Numbered from the stretch's first letter, positions 1 through 63,399 are shown. The stretch: DNA of 64,000 nt from Aporrectodea caliginosa (GCA_020284085.1 JACEVL010001161.1:2152344-2216343); one strand, 5' to 3'. Notes: a model not told the origin generated them from the letters alone. Program-made: numbers and translations.

Positions 1-209
1 ATGAATATTTTTATTTTGTACAGCTGAAACAATGATTCTTAAATGCAACTTGTTTACAACATGAAGATAACAGATTAAATTTTATTATTTCTAAATCACA
101 TATGCAAAAGCCTTATAATTGTAGTCTCAAATTTCTAAAGCGCTACTTTAATAGATAAAATACTTAAATACTAAATACTTTAAAGCTAAGCACAGGGCAC
201 CCAGCTTAT
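1..209. other. AT-rich stretch, no feature seen
   Basis: No open frame, motif or repeat that I can support. Confidence 0.4.
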
Positions 210-1330
210 TCACAAGCACTGCGTCATGTCAGAGGGGTTGTTCAGAGACACCCAGTGGAGGTCCAAGTCCGCTGCCAGGGACCAGAGAGAGAGAGAGAAG
301 GCAGAGCAGCTGCTACGGTGGGTTTTGTCTGGGATGAAAAAGATTGGAAGGCGGAGGACAGGAGGGATCTGGGTAGGAAGAGGTAAGACTTTAGTTTGGA
401 GTGGAAAGCCTAAAGGGTGATAGAAAAGCATGAGTTAGATGGTGGCATGTGAGCGTGAGCGGGGATATTGGTAGGGGATCTGGGAATTTATGGAATTCAG
501 GAGGGAGAACATTCCAGAGTATAGGTCAAGTGTGATATATGGATTGGTTGGAGAACTTGAGATGAGAAGTGACTGAGGGTGGGAGGGAAACAGAGTGATA
601 AGAGGATGATTAAAGTAGCGTGGGGTGGATGAATAGTGAAGAGGTTCATTCATTTCAGATATTTATTTGCAAAGGTTGCAAAGTTACTTGGGCTGCAAAC
701 ATTGTAGGGAGTTGCAGGTTAGTAACAGGACCTTGAAGTGGATGCATTCCATGAGTTTTAGCCAATGAAGTAATTTAAGGGTGGGAAAGACTGGTGATGC
801 ATGGGTGTCCAGGTGACAGCTCGAGCAAGTAGGTTTTGGACGAGCAACAGACGCTTAATTGGGTTGATTCAAAAGCTGAGGAACAGGGAATTGTAGTAAT
901 CGAGCTTTGAGTGAACAATAGAGATAGCGATAGTGGAAGCATGAAGCAGGCGTGCGACAGGTTGGAGAAGTGATTTGAGAATGAGAGATGTGGGTCAGAG
1001 GTAATGCCAAGGCAAGTTGGAGGTGAAAGCAAGAGAGTCAGAGTTGAATCGTAATCTTGAAATTTCTACAGCGTCCAAAAAATTGAACTTATTCACAGGC
1101 GCTTAGTCAAAAAAATCGATAGGTGGGGATGAAATCGGTTCCAGGCAGGTCAAGATCCAAAGGGGTCAGGCAGACAGCTATGGTGGATGGTGTTTAGAGT
1201 TGAAATGGCAAGGGAGGTTAGGGGAAGAGAAGGAATCGGGATAGGATTTGTGATAAAGCAGTGTTTTCAGTTTAGTGAAAGACATGTGGAGAGAGAGCAA
1301 CAGGTGAGGTTTTGGTGAGTTCATAGGATG
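210..1330 (-). mobile_element. Decayed retroposon remnant, LINE 3'-region type
   Basis: Purine-rich text with phrases (near 900: AATTGTAGTAATCGAG) echoed at about 15955 and a filler like the other minus-strand LINE 3' remnants. No intact frame. Assigned by similarity to 15540-16260 and to the LINE tails elsewhere in the window; boundaries are rough. Confidence 0.35.
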
Positions 1331-2350
1331 GATCAGATACTTGCAAAAGGCTAAAGCAAGAGGATGAGAGGCAATAAAAGTCTAGTCTGTTATAGAAAGC
1401 TGTATCAAATTGTTGAAGAAGTATGCAAGACTGATTTTAAAGGATTACTAATGCCAGGACTTCAAACATCATATTTGTTTCTTCTTCAAACTCAAGCAGT
1501 TAACAAGGCAAGAGATGAAGAGTCAATCAAAACCATGTTTATAAAGTGAATACATTGCATCTACAAACAAAGTCTTCTTAAAATGTAAGTCTCCAGTAGT
1601 GACTCTTACCTATTAAAAACCCTACATATATCATACCGACCAGACTAGCTAATCTGGAAGACATGCTACCAACTTTTGAGCCGTAACAAATTTATAACGC
1701 ATTCATTTTTAACAGAATTATCACAAAAATAGTATTTACTGTTTAAATCTCTGCTTTTAGTGTTTTTATTATATTGAATTAATTTGAATTTACTTTGAAG
1801 TTATAAACATGATGACTTTAGCCGTTGAATCATTGTAAAGAACATTACACTCATTATCAGATTAAATGAGAGTTCTGAAAGCGAGATGATTATTACTTGC
1901 ACAATTGGGGACATAAAGTAGTTAATCAAAAACTTTCGTAGGTCTCTCTTAAGCTCCAAGTTTGAGTTGCACCAACCGATTGTGGAAACATTGCAATACA
2001 ATAGAGGTAATGAGTTCAAAAATCTATGTCACTCTTGCTGGTTGTACGAATGACAGAAAGTGCCATCTGTTGCCTAGTCCTGGAGCAGTTGCAGGATTTT
2101 CTTCAATGTTGTGCGACGAGTGTTGACTCCGTGGCTCGGGAACATCTGAAGTCCATCTGTCTTGATCGTGACTTTGATCTTTTCAGCTGGAAAGCAAAGA
2201 AATGCACCAGGAAAGTCATAAGTCTAATTAACAGAAGTCTTTGTATCTTAATTATGCTTTTTTTTAATAATCAGATAATTAAGCACTAACAGCACTAGAA
2301 GATTCCTCACCAAACTGGTTGAACAGTTCCACACGAACATCAAACTGTGG
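1331..2350. other. Unassigned AT-rich stretch
   Basis: Only short open frames, none with recognisable motifs. I see no gene here. Confidence 0.4.
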
Positions 2351-2359
2351 GCGTACGAC

Positions 2360-3575
2360 ACAGGCTCTTTACCTTGTTACCTTGTGCTGTCAGTTCCTTG
2401 AACTCTAGCGACCTTCATGATCAAGCCTCTCCATTTCCTTCTGTCCGCCGTCGCATCTCTCAGTTCTGCCAAATTCATTCCAGTTGTTTCATGTATCTCG
2501 TCCATCCACTTTTTCCTTGGTCGTCCTTGTTTTCTCCTTCCCTCTCCATATGCTAACATCATTTCCTTTTCCAATCCATCTGATCGCATGACATGACCAA
2601 AGAACCTCAACTTTGCTCTTAGCACTGTTTGTTGTAGTGTCTCTTCCTTCTCAATTCCGATACTCATGAGCACCCAATCGTTGGTCCTTTTCTCTATCCA
2701 TGAGTATTCTCTGCATCTTCCTCCATATCCACATTTCGCATGTGTTAATCTTTTTTCTCATTTTCTTGGTCATTGTCCATGTCTCGCTGCCGTATGTTAC
2801 TGTTGGTATGATCAAAGACTTCACCAATCTTTTTTTCGTGTCTATACTCACATGTTTGTCCTTCCATATTTTTTCCAGACCATTCATTGCAGCTTTTCCT
2901 ATCGCCACTCTACGATTTATTTCCATATCACACTTTCCCTCTTTTTCTATTACTGATCCCAAAAACGTGAAGCTAGTTACTGTTTCTATTTCCTCTCTGT
3001 CTACTTCAAAACGGTCCTCCTCTTCTGTTGTCATGATCTTTGTCTTCTTTATATTGAAGTAGAGTCCTGCTTTCTCACTTTCACTCTTGAGCTTTCTTAT
3101 CAGTTCTACCAAATCGGTTTTTTTACCCGCCAATAGTGTTGTATCATCAGCGTATCTCAGATTGTTCATTGTTCTTCCCGCTATCTTTATTCCTTCCTCA
3201 GCCTCATCCATTCCCGCCTGCCTCATTATCCTTTCAGCGTACATGTTAAATAGGAAAGGAGACAGAATGCATCCTTGCCGCACTCCCTTCCTTATCCTGA
3301 ATCTGTCAGTATCTCCATATTCAGTCCTTATCACCGCTATCTGATCTTCATACAGACCCCTAAGAAGTTGTACCAAGTGTTTCGGTATTCCCATTTCTCC
3401 CAAGGTTTTCCACATCAATTCATGATTAATGCAGTGAAACGCTTTGCTATAATCAATGAAGCATATGTATACTTTCTGTCCATACTGCCTTTGTCTCTCC
3501 ATTATCCACCTCATATTGGCAATATGATCACGTGTTCCACGAGATTTCCTAAATCCTGCTTGACTATCTAGACCT
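2360..3575 (-). mobile_element. RTE-like LINE, 5'-truncated, one frameshift
   Basis: Minus-strand reverse transcriptase of a non-LTR element. It has FIDYSKAFHCINHE, KGVRQGCILSPFLFN and the catalytic LRYADDTTLL (YADD at about 3154-3143), then the C-terminal helix FFGHVMRSDGLEKE and GRRKQGRPRKKWMDEI. The frame opens near 3575 with QAGFRKSRGTRDHIANM, so endonuclease and early RT are lost by 5' truncation. A frame change near 2700 separates the RT (stop at 2651) from the C-terminal part (stop at 2377). The 3' end near 2360-2420 recurs as a 49-bp insertion at 54093-54141. Confidence 0.88.
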
Positions 3576-3589
3576 TGCTAATTTAGTTG

Positions 3590-4315
3590 CACAGTGAAAC
3601 AGCAGTTGTGTGGCACTCTCAAATTAGACAGTTTACATTGTAAATGTAAATTTTCACAATTTCTAAGCACCCTACAAAAGCCGTGTCAGGGAGACCATCT
3701 TATTCACCGGTGCTATATCAAATCAAGTCTGCAATAGCAAGGTTGTTTTGCACATTGCACTAGATAATAGAAAATAGATGAATTTCCTCAAAGACAGTTG
3801 CTGAAAGACTTCAAACTGAGATCTACATCTTAATTAAAATCCACTGGAAGCATCTCTGCTGCTTCCTACCTGTTTGTTTATCAAGTCAGCTGCTGCTGCT
3901 GCCTGCTCCTCTCTGATGACGAATGAACTAGACCATCGTTTAATGGCAGGGTGGCAGAATCAACAGCTTCATCTTCATGAAGATGGTTAAACGACAACTA
4001 AACAACAACCATCAGTTGTTTATAATTATGGAAGAACAGTTTTCACTGGAGAATACACATTGTGTTGATGCAGTTGTTTATAAACCATAGGTTACAGCAT
4101 TCACAGTCTGCTCTGTCTTAGTAGAATTAGTAAGGAATTTTACTTGATCTACTGTTAATTTACCCTCTTTTTCATATTACTTGAACAGAAAATGTTTAGA
4201 TCTTTTGTGAGTTTCAGAAAAGGTGCTATATAAATAACCATACGTACATACATACATCGGTTGTTTTGGCATTAGAGAATAGTGCTGCATAAATTAATAA
4301 TGCTAACATTACTTA
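3590..4315. other. No gene; AT-rich flank
   Basis: About 700 bp without coding motifs; a retroposon-like tail (GGTGCTATATAAATAACC) occurs near 4225. Confidence 0.4.
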
Positions 4316-4324
4316 GAATAAAAG

Positions 4325-4809
4325 GGTGTCACGACAATTCGTCTACCGACATTTCGTCTACGACACTTTGTCTACAGACATTTCGTCTACTGACATTTCG
4401 CCTACAAAGTTATTTGATATTGTCACTTTAAAATGGAAGCTGGATTGATGAAAAAAACTGTTTTCCGAAATGGAAGTGGGATTGATGAAAACATTCCTGT
4501 GTTGAAATAGAAACTGGATTGATCGAAATAATTTTTCCCGTTAATAGAAGCTGGATACCAAGCTGGATGCATGGATGAAACTAAGTTTCCATTCAATAGA
4601 AGCTGGATTGATGAAAATAATCTTTTCAGTAATTAGAAGCTGGATTCCTGAGAATTATATAGCACGTTTTAGCGAAACTATAAGAAAGCGGCTTATGTTG
4701 ATTAGCCGTAATGTAGACAGATACACTTGTTGACGAAATGTCGGTAGACGAAGTGTCTGTAGACGAAGTGTCGTAGATGAAAAGTCTGTAGACGAGTTGT
4801 CGCGGAACC
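4325..4809. mobile_element. Mutator-like MITE with repeat-built TIRs
   Basis: 485-bp non-coding element flanked by a perfect 9-bp target duplication GAATAAAAG (4316-4324 and 4810-4818). Both ends start GG and run into tandem CGTCTACxGACA units, left in direct and right in inverted order. The core repeats AGCTGGATTGATGAAA-like units about six times. A 9-bp duplication is the size made by Mutator-like transposases. Confidence 0.8.
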
Positions 4810-5052
4810 GAATAAAAGTTATCTACTTTTAAGCAAATAGCTTGGAGTGAGCACAAATAGGCATAATGAAATAAAATTGTTAGCGCTTCTTCGAAAACTG
4901 CCTCAGAAGCAAGTAGCTGCACTTCAAATTTAACAGAATGGTTATCAACTGCTGACAGAATGGAGGCAAAATCTCCTAGAGGTACAGTGTTTATGGCAAC
5001 CCAACAATTAAAAAAAAGTGCAGCTAAACTGAATATTTAGCTTGAGATAGAG

Positions 5053-56188
<51,136 letters not shown>

Positions 56189-56225
56189 CTGAAAATAACC
56201 AGAATACAGCTTTCTATTTCTTCAA

Positions 56226-56259
56226 ATCTGTCTGTCTGTCTGTCTGTCGTCTGTCTGTC

Positions 56260-56304
<45 letters not shown>
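56226..56304 (+). repeat. (TGTC)n microsatellite
   Basis: CTGT units with two TCGTC interruptions, about 40 bp upstream of exon 1 in transcript orientation. Confidence 0.95.
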
Positions 56305-56306
<2 letters not shown>

Positions 56307-57540
56307 GCTCACTTCAGTGGCACATTCTGAGCACTACCAGTTGAACAACAAACCCTGAAAACTGTCTTCTGCCAAGTTTTGTGAAGTCCAAAGATACATT
56401 CTGGTTTTTCTCCTCTATTTGTTCCTTTTCACCTTTTTCAAACCATTGGGTCTTGAACACAGTATCACAGTTGTACAGTGCGGACTTGTTTACAAAGGGT
56501 AATGTCCCCTAAAGCTATTAGCTTTAGCCATATTGGTTAATGCACCATAGAAAGACTGTAGTGTGGCACTAAACATTGAAATATGGACTTTTCGGCATTA
56601 TCCCATTTTCTACATGAGCTCGTTTATACGCTGTTTTATGAGGAATGTTCCTCCATGACTTGACTCTTCGAGTGCCACTCCTGCTGACCAGACAACATAA
56701 AACCATATAACAGGACAGTTTTCAAGCACTGTCATAATAAAGAAACGCCTATAAGGCGCTCATGTCACAAGTTGCTGGGGAAGTAGTTCCATCTATGGTC
56801 AGCTAATATGAGAAAACTCAATTTATGAGGCTGTAACACTGTTTACCTCTTGTAAAGCTTATGTTTGAGGAAGTACGAAAAGGCAAAAGCAATTCATGAC
56901 CATGTCAGAAACTAACGTAGCAACTGATATCCAGCTTAACTGGTCACCACAAAGAGGTATGTAAATTCTTACAAAGTTTCAGTGATATCATGCACCAAAG
57001 CTTTTGTCCATTCATTCACCTTGTTCAGATTCTAATCTAGGGATTTTACATTCATTCATCCACAAATCCATTCTTCTGCTCATTCATTCACTCATAACTT
57101 ATTTATTTACTCAAACTATGTAAAAATGCACAATATCTTCGACACTATGCACTAAACTGTTTAGATTCTTATTTAGAGACTCTATATCTGTATTCATTTA
57201 TTCATTCATATTTTTGTTAATTCCTTCCTTTCATCCTTTGTTTGTCCATGCATTCATCTTGTACCTAAATCAAATCTAATTATTTCTGTGGTGCCACAAC
57301 TAATGAACGCACAAGGAATCAATCAATTCTGGACCAGAAATTGCTTTTCTACTTCACACCATATCATGCAGGATAGGCAGCCTCGATGTGCTGTCAAACC
57401 TCCTGCTGGCTGGCATTTGTTATCACACGTCTTGTAGTCTCCAGCTGAGCTTCTGCGTAATCTCCACTCTTATGCCCAAGCCGTTGTAAACAAGCAATTT
57501 CTCTTTGTATACTGAATTAATTTCTATGTTTGGATTAGCC
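56305..57540. other. Upstream region of SLC4 exon 1, unassigned
   Basis: (CATT)n-like text at 57000-57250. I could not find a further SLC4 exon or a promoter here. Confidence 0.4.
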
Positions 57541-57559
57541 ATAAAATCCATGGTAAATG

Positions 57560-57700
57560 AGGGTGGGTGGCCAGTCATCTCGGTCTCCATCTCATCTTCA
57601 GCTGACAGTGTATGGTCACTGGACTGATTTTATGGCTACAGCAACAGCTTCTGTAGGATCGTTCTGCCCTGGGAGACATTTACAAGATCAATTGGGAATC
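57560..57700 (-). mobile_element. SINE family A fragment
   Basis: GACAGTGTATGGTCACTGGA and TCTGCCCTGGGAGACATTT mirror the body of 58715-58925. Confidence 0.55.
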
Positions 57701-58700
57701 AACACTCAGATGGATAGGTGAAAGGTCAAATAGGTGAAAGGTCACCCTTTTTATGCCTCCTGCTCACATCGCGGATGTCTTCTGTCACCTGTAACGGAGC
57801 TGTTCACAACTGAGCATCTTCTGCATCTTCTGCAACATTGAAGACTATGATGGCGCTGACTCCAAGAATGATGCCCGGAGGCACCACACGCTTTACGATC
57901 TTATTCAGTGGTCTTGAACAGCTGCAGGCAATTTTTCATTAATCTAATGTCATCTGCAAACTTCTATAGCACCGATATCATCAAGCACTGGGCAACATAT
58001 CTATCAATAGTCACTTCAGATCAAAACTGCAATTCCAAAAGCATAATTCACTGGACATAACAAGTGAGTTCCATGAGGTCATGAGACTGGAAGCAAAGCT
58101 ACTGAACACAACAAATGACAAGTAAGGAAGATGAGACTTCAGCGATTCAGCCCCGACTAAAACAACATCACAGAATGAGCAGAAGGGACAGACACACAAA
58201 AACAGCGAATTTCAGAATCTTAAAAGACTGTTTACCCAGCACACATCCAGCTTCGGCCCCACACTACTACCAACCTTCCAAGCTTAATGCAATTTTACAC
58301 ATTACCTCCTCTCTGGCTATATCGTTTATGAAACACATCTAACAAAATTACAATTTAATACATATTCATAAAAAGCAATTATAACGATAACAATCTCCGC
58401 AGTGGAATACAAGGGCCGTTCTCTCTCTCTCTCTCAGGCTGATAAAATGGACAGAAAAAATTGCCACGCACAGGAACAACTGAGAAATTAATCATTAATG
58501 CCAGCTATTGTCCGGAATATCAATGAACCTAACAAGTCTGGCATCAGATCAATCATTCTACGGATCAATGACTGAACTAACTGATAAAAGTCGGTCAACA
58601 AGAGAATGGGATTGGGAAAATTCGGTTCCACTGTCTATGCACCAAAGAAGAAGAGCAGTCCCTTGAGTTAACCCTAAGAGGCAGCCATGGGTACAGAGCA
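57701..58700. other. Unassigned stretch
   Basis: A 22-bp duplication with GGTGAAAGGTCA at 57717-57745 and a short (TC)n at 58420. No gene supported. Confidence 0.4.
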
Positions 58701-58714
58701 TTAGCAACTTAATT

Positions 58715-58925
58715 TTCTTGGCCTTGGCATATCATGGCTGATGGCCAGCGCTCTCTGCATCCCAATCTTCCCATCGACAGTGTATAGTCAGTGGACTCAT
58801 TACAACTGGGTTTGCTATGAGGTACAAGTGGGGCAGAAGTCCTGAAACGTCTTTCTGCCCTGGTGGGGATTTGAACCCCAACCCTTGGGTTGACAGTCCA
58901 GCATGCTAACCACAAGACTATTATA
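58715..58925 (-). mobile_element. SINE family A, near complete
   Basis: Minus strand: AGTCTTGTGGTTAGCATGCT (A box) and GGGGTTCAAATCCCC (B box), then GGGCAGAAAGACG and the body TGACTATACACTGTCGATGG. The next element has inserted at its 5' tip. Confidence 0.75.
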
Positions 58926-58928
58926 CAC

Positions 58929-61000
58929 TAGGGTGTCCCAGAAAAACCAAAGTCCTCAAATTTTAATGGCCATCCTTTAAAAAGTTTCTCTTGGCTATTC
59001 TGATAAAAAATGCAAAGTTACAGCAAGATTGAAAATCATTTAGACGTGGCTCAAAGCCTTTTCAAATTTCGTATACCCCCCATGCAATAGCCTGTGTGTA
59101 ACGTTTACCAACACATCGGTTTTCAATGCATAACTTTCAAACGGAAAAAGATATTCAAAATTCCTTTGGTGAGGTTTTCTGGAAATGTTTGCTCACAACA
59201 TAGGCTTTGTCTCATAAGGTTACTCTTGCATGACGCCATGTGACATGACGTGAAACTTTGACGTCACAGTTGACATTGCGTTAGATCAATGGTTCCTCTT
59301 AACGTTTTGTTGTTAGGTATCAAATTATGGTTTTAGGAAAGAAGGATTTTCATAAAATATTCTTGAAACCGCTTAGCAGTTTCTTCTTCCAGAACATGTC
59401 ACTCAACTTTTGAAGTAACCGCTCCTATCTCCAAAGCCAGAAGTCTTGGAAAGTAGATCTCGGTGTCTGCAGACTAGGGTTATCGACTACAAGGAATTTG
59501 ATAATAATATTATATTTCACAGACGACGTGACCTCACTCACCGTGACGTTCCCAGTGAACTTATATATATCCATAGCCACCCACAGGTCTTAGAAAGGTG
59601 ATCTTAGTGTCAACTGTAAGATTTTTGGCTACAAGTAATCCTAAAGACACATGCCTATACCACTCTGCGGTAATTACATTCCATGATCTATAATAATCAA
59701 GTAACACTTTGATTGGTTTGTAACATCTCATATGACCTTGGAAAGTCGTAGACAGTTTCCCGTAACAATTTTCTGTGAATCACAACGTACAATAACAAAT
59801 CTCATGTTTAGGAAAGTGCTTTAATGCCTTAACTGAAGATAAACCACAATCACAATTCTACTGCTTGCAGTTCCCGAGAAACGAAGGGCAACCACGACGG
59901 GTCGTCAAGTGACCTTGAGCTCAGATGTAGTGGAATGTAATTAGTAACTTATATAGCGCCGTTCACAGCAGTGACTATGCAGTAGTGCTCCCAGTGCGAG
60001 TACCCCGAGAGAAGAAATAGGTTTTGAAGAAAGAGAGAAGTAGGAAAAGATCTAGAAGGAATGGAAACGCGTAAAGAGAAAGGGGTGGAATTCCACATTG
60101 CAGGCCCAATGGTGAGAAATGACCTAGCTTGCGCCAAAGTGGTCCTAGTTCGCGGGACAAAGAGATCATGCTGGTCCAAAGAGAGGAAAGGTTGGAGAGA
60201 AGCTGCAGAATGAGGAAAGCGATCGAAACCTATAATGTTGAGTGTACAGTTTTTTGGCGGCCCTTAAAATCATAAAAATTATTAGACATCAAGAAAACTA
60301 TTCTAGCACTTGTAGTTTCGGAGAACCAAAGGTTAAACATTTCAGGTTAATGGACCCTGAACTACAGTCATGCACTCAGCATATGCTGTTCATCATAACT
60401 CTGTTGAGTATACTTCTTTGGAATCCAAGACTCTGAAAAACATCATATACGCCAGGATATTTTACATAACTTGTAATTCCAGTGAGGCCAAAGGTTAACC
60501 ATAGCAGGTCGAGTGACCTTGAACTACAAAGTCATGCGATGGTCATACGATGGTCATACCAGGTTGCTTATAACTCTATTTTATTTCCTTGAGCCCAGTG
60601 GGAATATCTTGGACTGACACCTTTTTAGCCTTCACCGAAACGAAATATTATGACAATAGATGGCAAATGACCTTGAAAATGAAGGTCACCCGATTGTCCT
60701 ACAATGTTAGAAATAGCATATTTGTCTTCTCCCCGGAAAACCCTGTCATAGACACAAAAATCACTTCTCGATTGCTTTTAGTTCCTGAGATACTCTGGGA
60801 TAAAATTTCTCAATGGTAAATTAATGTGTATGGCTCAGCTATACAATGCTTAACTTAGAGTCGCTTGAGCCACGCCTAAATGTTAATCTAATTAGCTGTA
60901 ACTTCGTACAATATAATAACAAGTCCTATAGAAACTTTATAGAGGTTGGCCATCAAGATATATAAACTTTTGAAAAGTTTCTGTCGTTTTGGGACACCCT
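58929..61000. mobile_element. Mutator-like element, 2.1 kb, non-coding
   Basis: Left TAGGGTGTCCCA and inverse right AGGGTGTCCCAAAA, bordered by ATTATACAC (58920-58928 and 61001-61009). TIR similarity extends beyond 100 bp (GCAAAGTTACAGCAAGATTG against the right inverse GTACGAAGTTACAGCTAATT; ACGTGGCTCAA against GCGTGGCTCAA). Interior units repeat AGTGACCTTGA and GTTCCCGAGAAA. A LINE scrap lies inside. Confidence 0.75.
59940..60240 (-). mobile_element. CR1-like LINE 3' end nested in the Mutator-like element
   Basis: Minus strand: DLFVPRTRTTLAQARSFLTI then GPAMWNSTP, ending with the GGGAGCACTACTGCATAG stem and GGCGCTATATAAGTTAC. Confidence 0.75.
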
Positions 61001-61479
61001 ATTATACACCTCTGAAAACCTAAAGTTGATGAGATGAAAGATATTGAATTTTAATTGAAACTGTATCAGATCGTTTGTGCATGTCTCAGGAGTCCCTCAG
61101 ATGATATAATTGATAGTAATCAATCAATCAATCAATCAATCGTTTATTTGTAGCCAAACAACAATAAACAATAATATTACAAATCAGATTGCACTTTTAA
61201 GTATGGATAGTTGAATGCCACAAGGGAAGGCCCTGAAGGGATCAAAGATCCCGCTAAGTAGGGACACCTCTATATAATTTCAACAGAATATGTGGCGACC
61301 GAAAGATGCTTTACTTAGTATAACAGTTGTTGACTTGATTAACATATAAAATCTTAACTAACCTTAACTAATTTAAACAAAATATCAAAAGTAATGAGTA
61401 CATAATGAGTGGGAAGTGCAGCAAATAAACACATGGAAATAAAAGATTAACACGTCAAAGCAATTAATAATTATTAAAT

Positions 61480-62049
61480 TTAAGAATCAACTAAATAAGT
61501 GCAAAGTTTATTCTTAAACAGTGCAAGTGAGGGAGATTTTCTGATTTCTTGAGGAATTTTATTCCAGGTAGTGGCGCCAATAGATTTTATTGAGAACTGA
61601 CGAGTGTTTGAGCGGGCAAAGACACTTCTATAATTTACGGAGTTTCTTGTTAAGTGGGAGTGAACCTCTGAGGCAAGATTAAAGAATCCCTTGTATACTG
61701 GCGGTAGTAGGCCTCGGTCGTACTTGTACATAAATTCACCAATTTGGAACAGCCTGAGCTGCTCTAATTTTAATACTTTAAAATTAAAAAATAGAGGGTT
61801 GGTATGAGATCCATAAGTAGTACCAGCCACTATACGAATCACCCGTTTTTGCAAAGTTATCAGTCTTTGTAACCTTGTAGTGTAGGTTGAGGCCCATACT
61901 AGATTGCAATAAGCTAAATAAGGATATATTAGAGAGTAATACAATTTTAAACGAATGGATGGAGGCAAGATATGTGCAGTACGGGCAATGATTCCGGTGT
62001 TTTTAGCAATTTTGGAGGAGATACTTTTTATGTGATCTTTCCATACCAT
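61480..62049 (-). CDS. LINE RT C-terminal frame
   Basis: 189 codons, uninterrupted, holding the thumb and C-terminal region of the RT as described for the parent element. It lacks the catalytic YADD box and so is not enzymatically active by itself. The ATG is just where the deletion joined the frame and is probably not a true start. Confidence 0.7.
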   Translation of the reverse strand: MVWKDHIKSISSKIAKNTGIIARTAHILPPSIRLKLYYSLIYPYLAYCNLVWASTYTTRLQRLITLQKRVIRIVAGTTYGSHTNPLFFNFKVLKLEQLRLFQIGEFMYKYDRGLLPPVYKGFFNLASEVHSHLTRNSVNYRSVFARSNTRQFSIKSIGATTWNKIPQEIRKSPSLALFKNKLCTYLVDS

Positions 62050-62503
62050 CTGCCAGCCATGTTTCAGATAATGCTAGTACTGAAACAGGTAATCTCTGGA
62101 TTAGATTTTTTATTTCTGCTAATTTAGATAATATACTTCTACAATTAACGTGTAGTGCGGAGAAACATGGTTGAAGGGGATTGAACTTCGCCCCTAAGGA
62201 CAGTGGAGAGGAATAGGTACTATTGAATGGCAGGTCAGTTAAATAATTATGGTCGGGATCAATGTCTATATTATTCAACAGGGAGCGGCTATCACAATCA
62301 CTAGAGGTCAATTCTAATTTCAAGTCCTGGCTCAAACTTGCTCTTGAATAATCATAATTTAAGATACAATCCAGAAAATCTTCATCGTTCTCAATGTGAT
62401 TAAAAGGGAAGGTATTAGTAGTACAATTGGGGCAAAGCCACGCACTAGATACATTAAATTCATTCACATTACTACATTCGTAATGAAATATCCCACTGCA
62501 CAC
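62003..62503 (-). CDS. LINE zinc-finger/endonuclease N-terminal frame
   Basis: 166 codons. A Cys/His finger relic at the start, an acidic Asp-rich middle, then the first strand and E-T-W motif of an apurinic-type endonuclease (SETWLADG). It ends 18 residues after the deletion joint in the wrong frame. Confidence 0.7.
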   Translation of the reverse strand: MCSGIFHYECSNVNEFNVSSAWLCPNCTTNTFPFNHIENDEDFLDCILNYDYSRASLSQDLKLELTSSDCDSRSLLNNIDIDPDHNYLTDLPFNSTYSSPLSLGAKFNPLQPCFSALHVNCRSILSKLAEIKNLIQRLPVSVLALSETWLADGMERSHKKYLLQNC

Positions 62504-62599
62504 CGTACAAGCAATCGTTTTAGAAATTCTTAACTAGGCGAGTATACAAATACAACAAGTAGGGAGATTGGCTCCTGACCGGATGAACACAATCAGAGA

Positions 62600-62720
62600 T
62601 AGGCAGTGGCGTAACCAGGTCTTCCATAAAATTACGCAGTTTTGAAGAACTGTGAGGGGAGGGGTCTGGGGAGGGGGCTGTGCCCTCTCCCCAGGGTAAG
62701 AAAAATTTTCATTTAGGGGT
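62600..62720. mobile_element. hAT MITE end fragment
   Basis: CAGTGGCGTAACCAGG followed by GAGGGGAGGGGTCTGGGGAG and CCCTCTCCCCAGGG, a common hAT MITE terminus. The opposite end is not seen. Confidence 0.5.
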
Positions 62721-63005
62721 TTGTAATGGTGCATTTTGGAGACCAACTTTTGATTCAAAGTAATAACATTTTACATAAGTTCTTTGGAAAATTATAATTA
62801 TAATTTCATAATTTGATTTTTAAAATGGGTTCAGCTGCAAAGTCCCAGCAACCAACGTAGACTAGAAACAGACAGACTCATCAAAGCAATTAACTAAAGC
62901 ATAAGAAAATAAATTTATTTGTTGGTTTGTAATGGTCCATTTTGGAGACAATCTTTTTGGTTAAAAGTAATAACATTTTACATCAGCTCTTTGGCAAATT
63001 ATGAT
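62715..63005 (+). repeat. Direct repeat, two copies of about 80 bp
   Basis: TTTGTAATGGTGCATTTTGG (62719) and TTTGTAATGGTCCATTTTGG (62924), each followed by AGTAATAACATTTTACAT. Confidence 0.85.
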
Positions 63006-63397
63006 TCATTCATTCATTACAGAGATTTACATAGCGCCCCTTCAAGATTATCTACTTAGGAGCGCACCCGACCCAACTCCGAAGTCCGAACAGTCTTGAA
63101 GTTAGAATAGAACGTGATCTGAAGGGCTCTCGGCATTAGGCGTAGTGCCAAAGGAAGCCCATTCCAGATTGCAGGCCAGCAACAGAAAAAGCACGGCGCT
63201 GCAGAATAGAAGTCCGCGACCGGGAGACAAGAACCTCAGCCTGCCTAGAAGAGCGAGGAGAACCACGGTGCTGGATGCTGAGGGTGGTGCTCCTGTAGAT
63301 AAACAGAGACCACATCAGCGCCAGACCAAGGAAGAGATCCGGTAAGCGATCCACTGTGGGAAAGGAAGCCAATGCAAGACATCCCGCATAGACAGTT
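63005..63397 (-). mobile_element. CR1-like LINE 3' region
   Basis: Minus-strand RT C-terminal relic from RDVLHWLPF (about 63395) through ILQRRAFSVAGLQ, the GGTGCGCTCCTAAGTAG stem, GGGGCGCTATGTAAATCTC and a GAAT tail at 63005-63020. Confidence 0.75.
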
Positions 63398-63399
63398 GG

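Larger units (their letters stand above)
61117..62530 (-). mobile_element. CR1/L2-like LINE with large internal deletion
   Basis: The minus-strand 5' part encodes a zinc-finger relic (TIACTVCSGIFHYEC, WLCPNC) and the start of the endonuclease (ALHVNCRSILSKLAEI, VLALSETWLADGM). Directly after, at about 62045, the frame changes into the RT C-terminus: VWKDHIKSISSKIAKNTG, YSLIYPYLAYCNLVWASTY, PPVYKGFF, IGATTWNKIP. Most of the endonuclease and the RT catalytic core are missing. The 3' end is AATAAACGATTG with a short GATT tail at 61117-61141. Confidence 0.9.
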
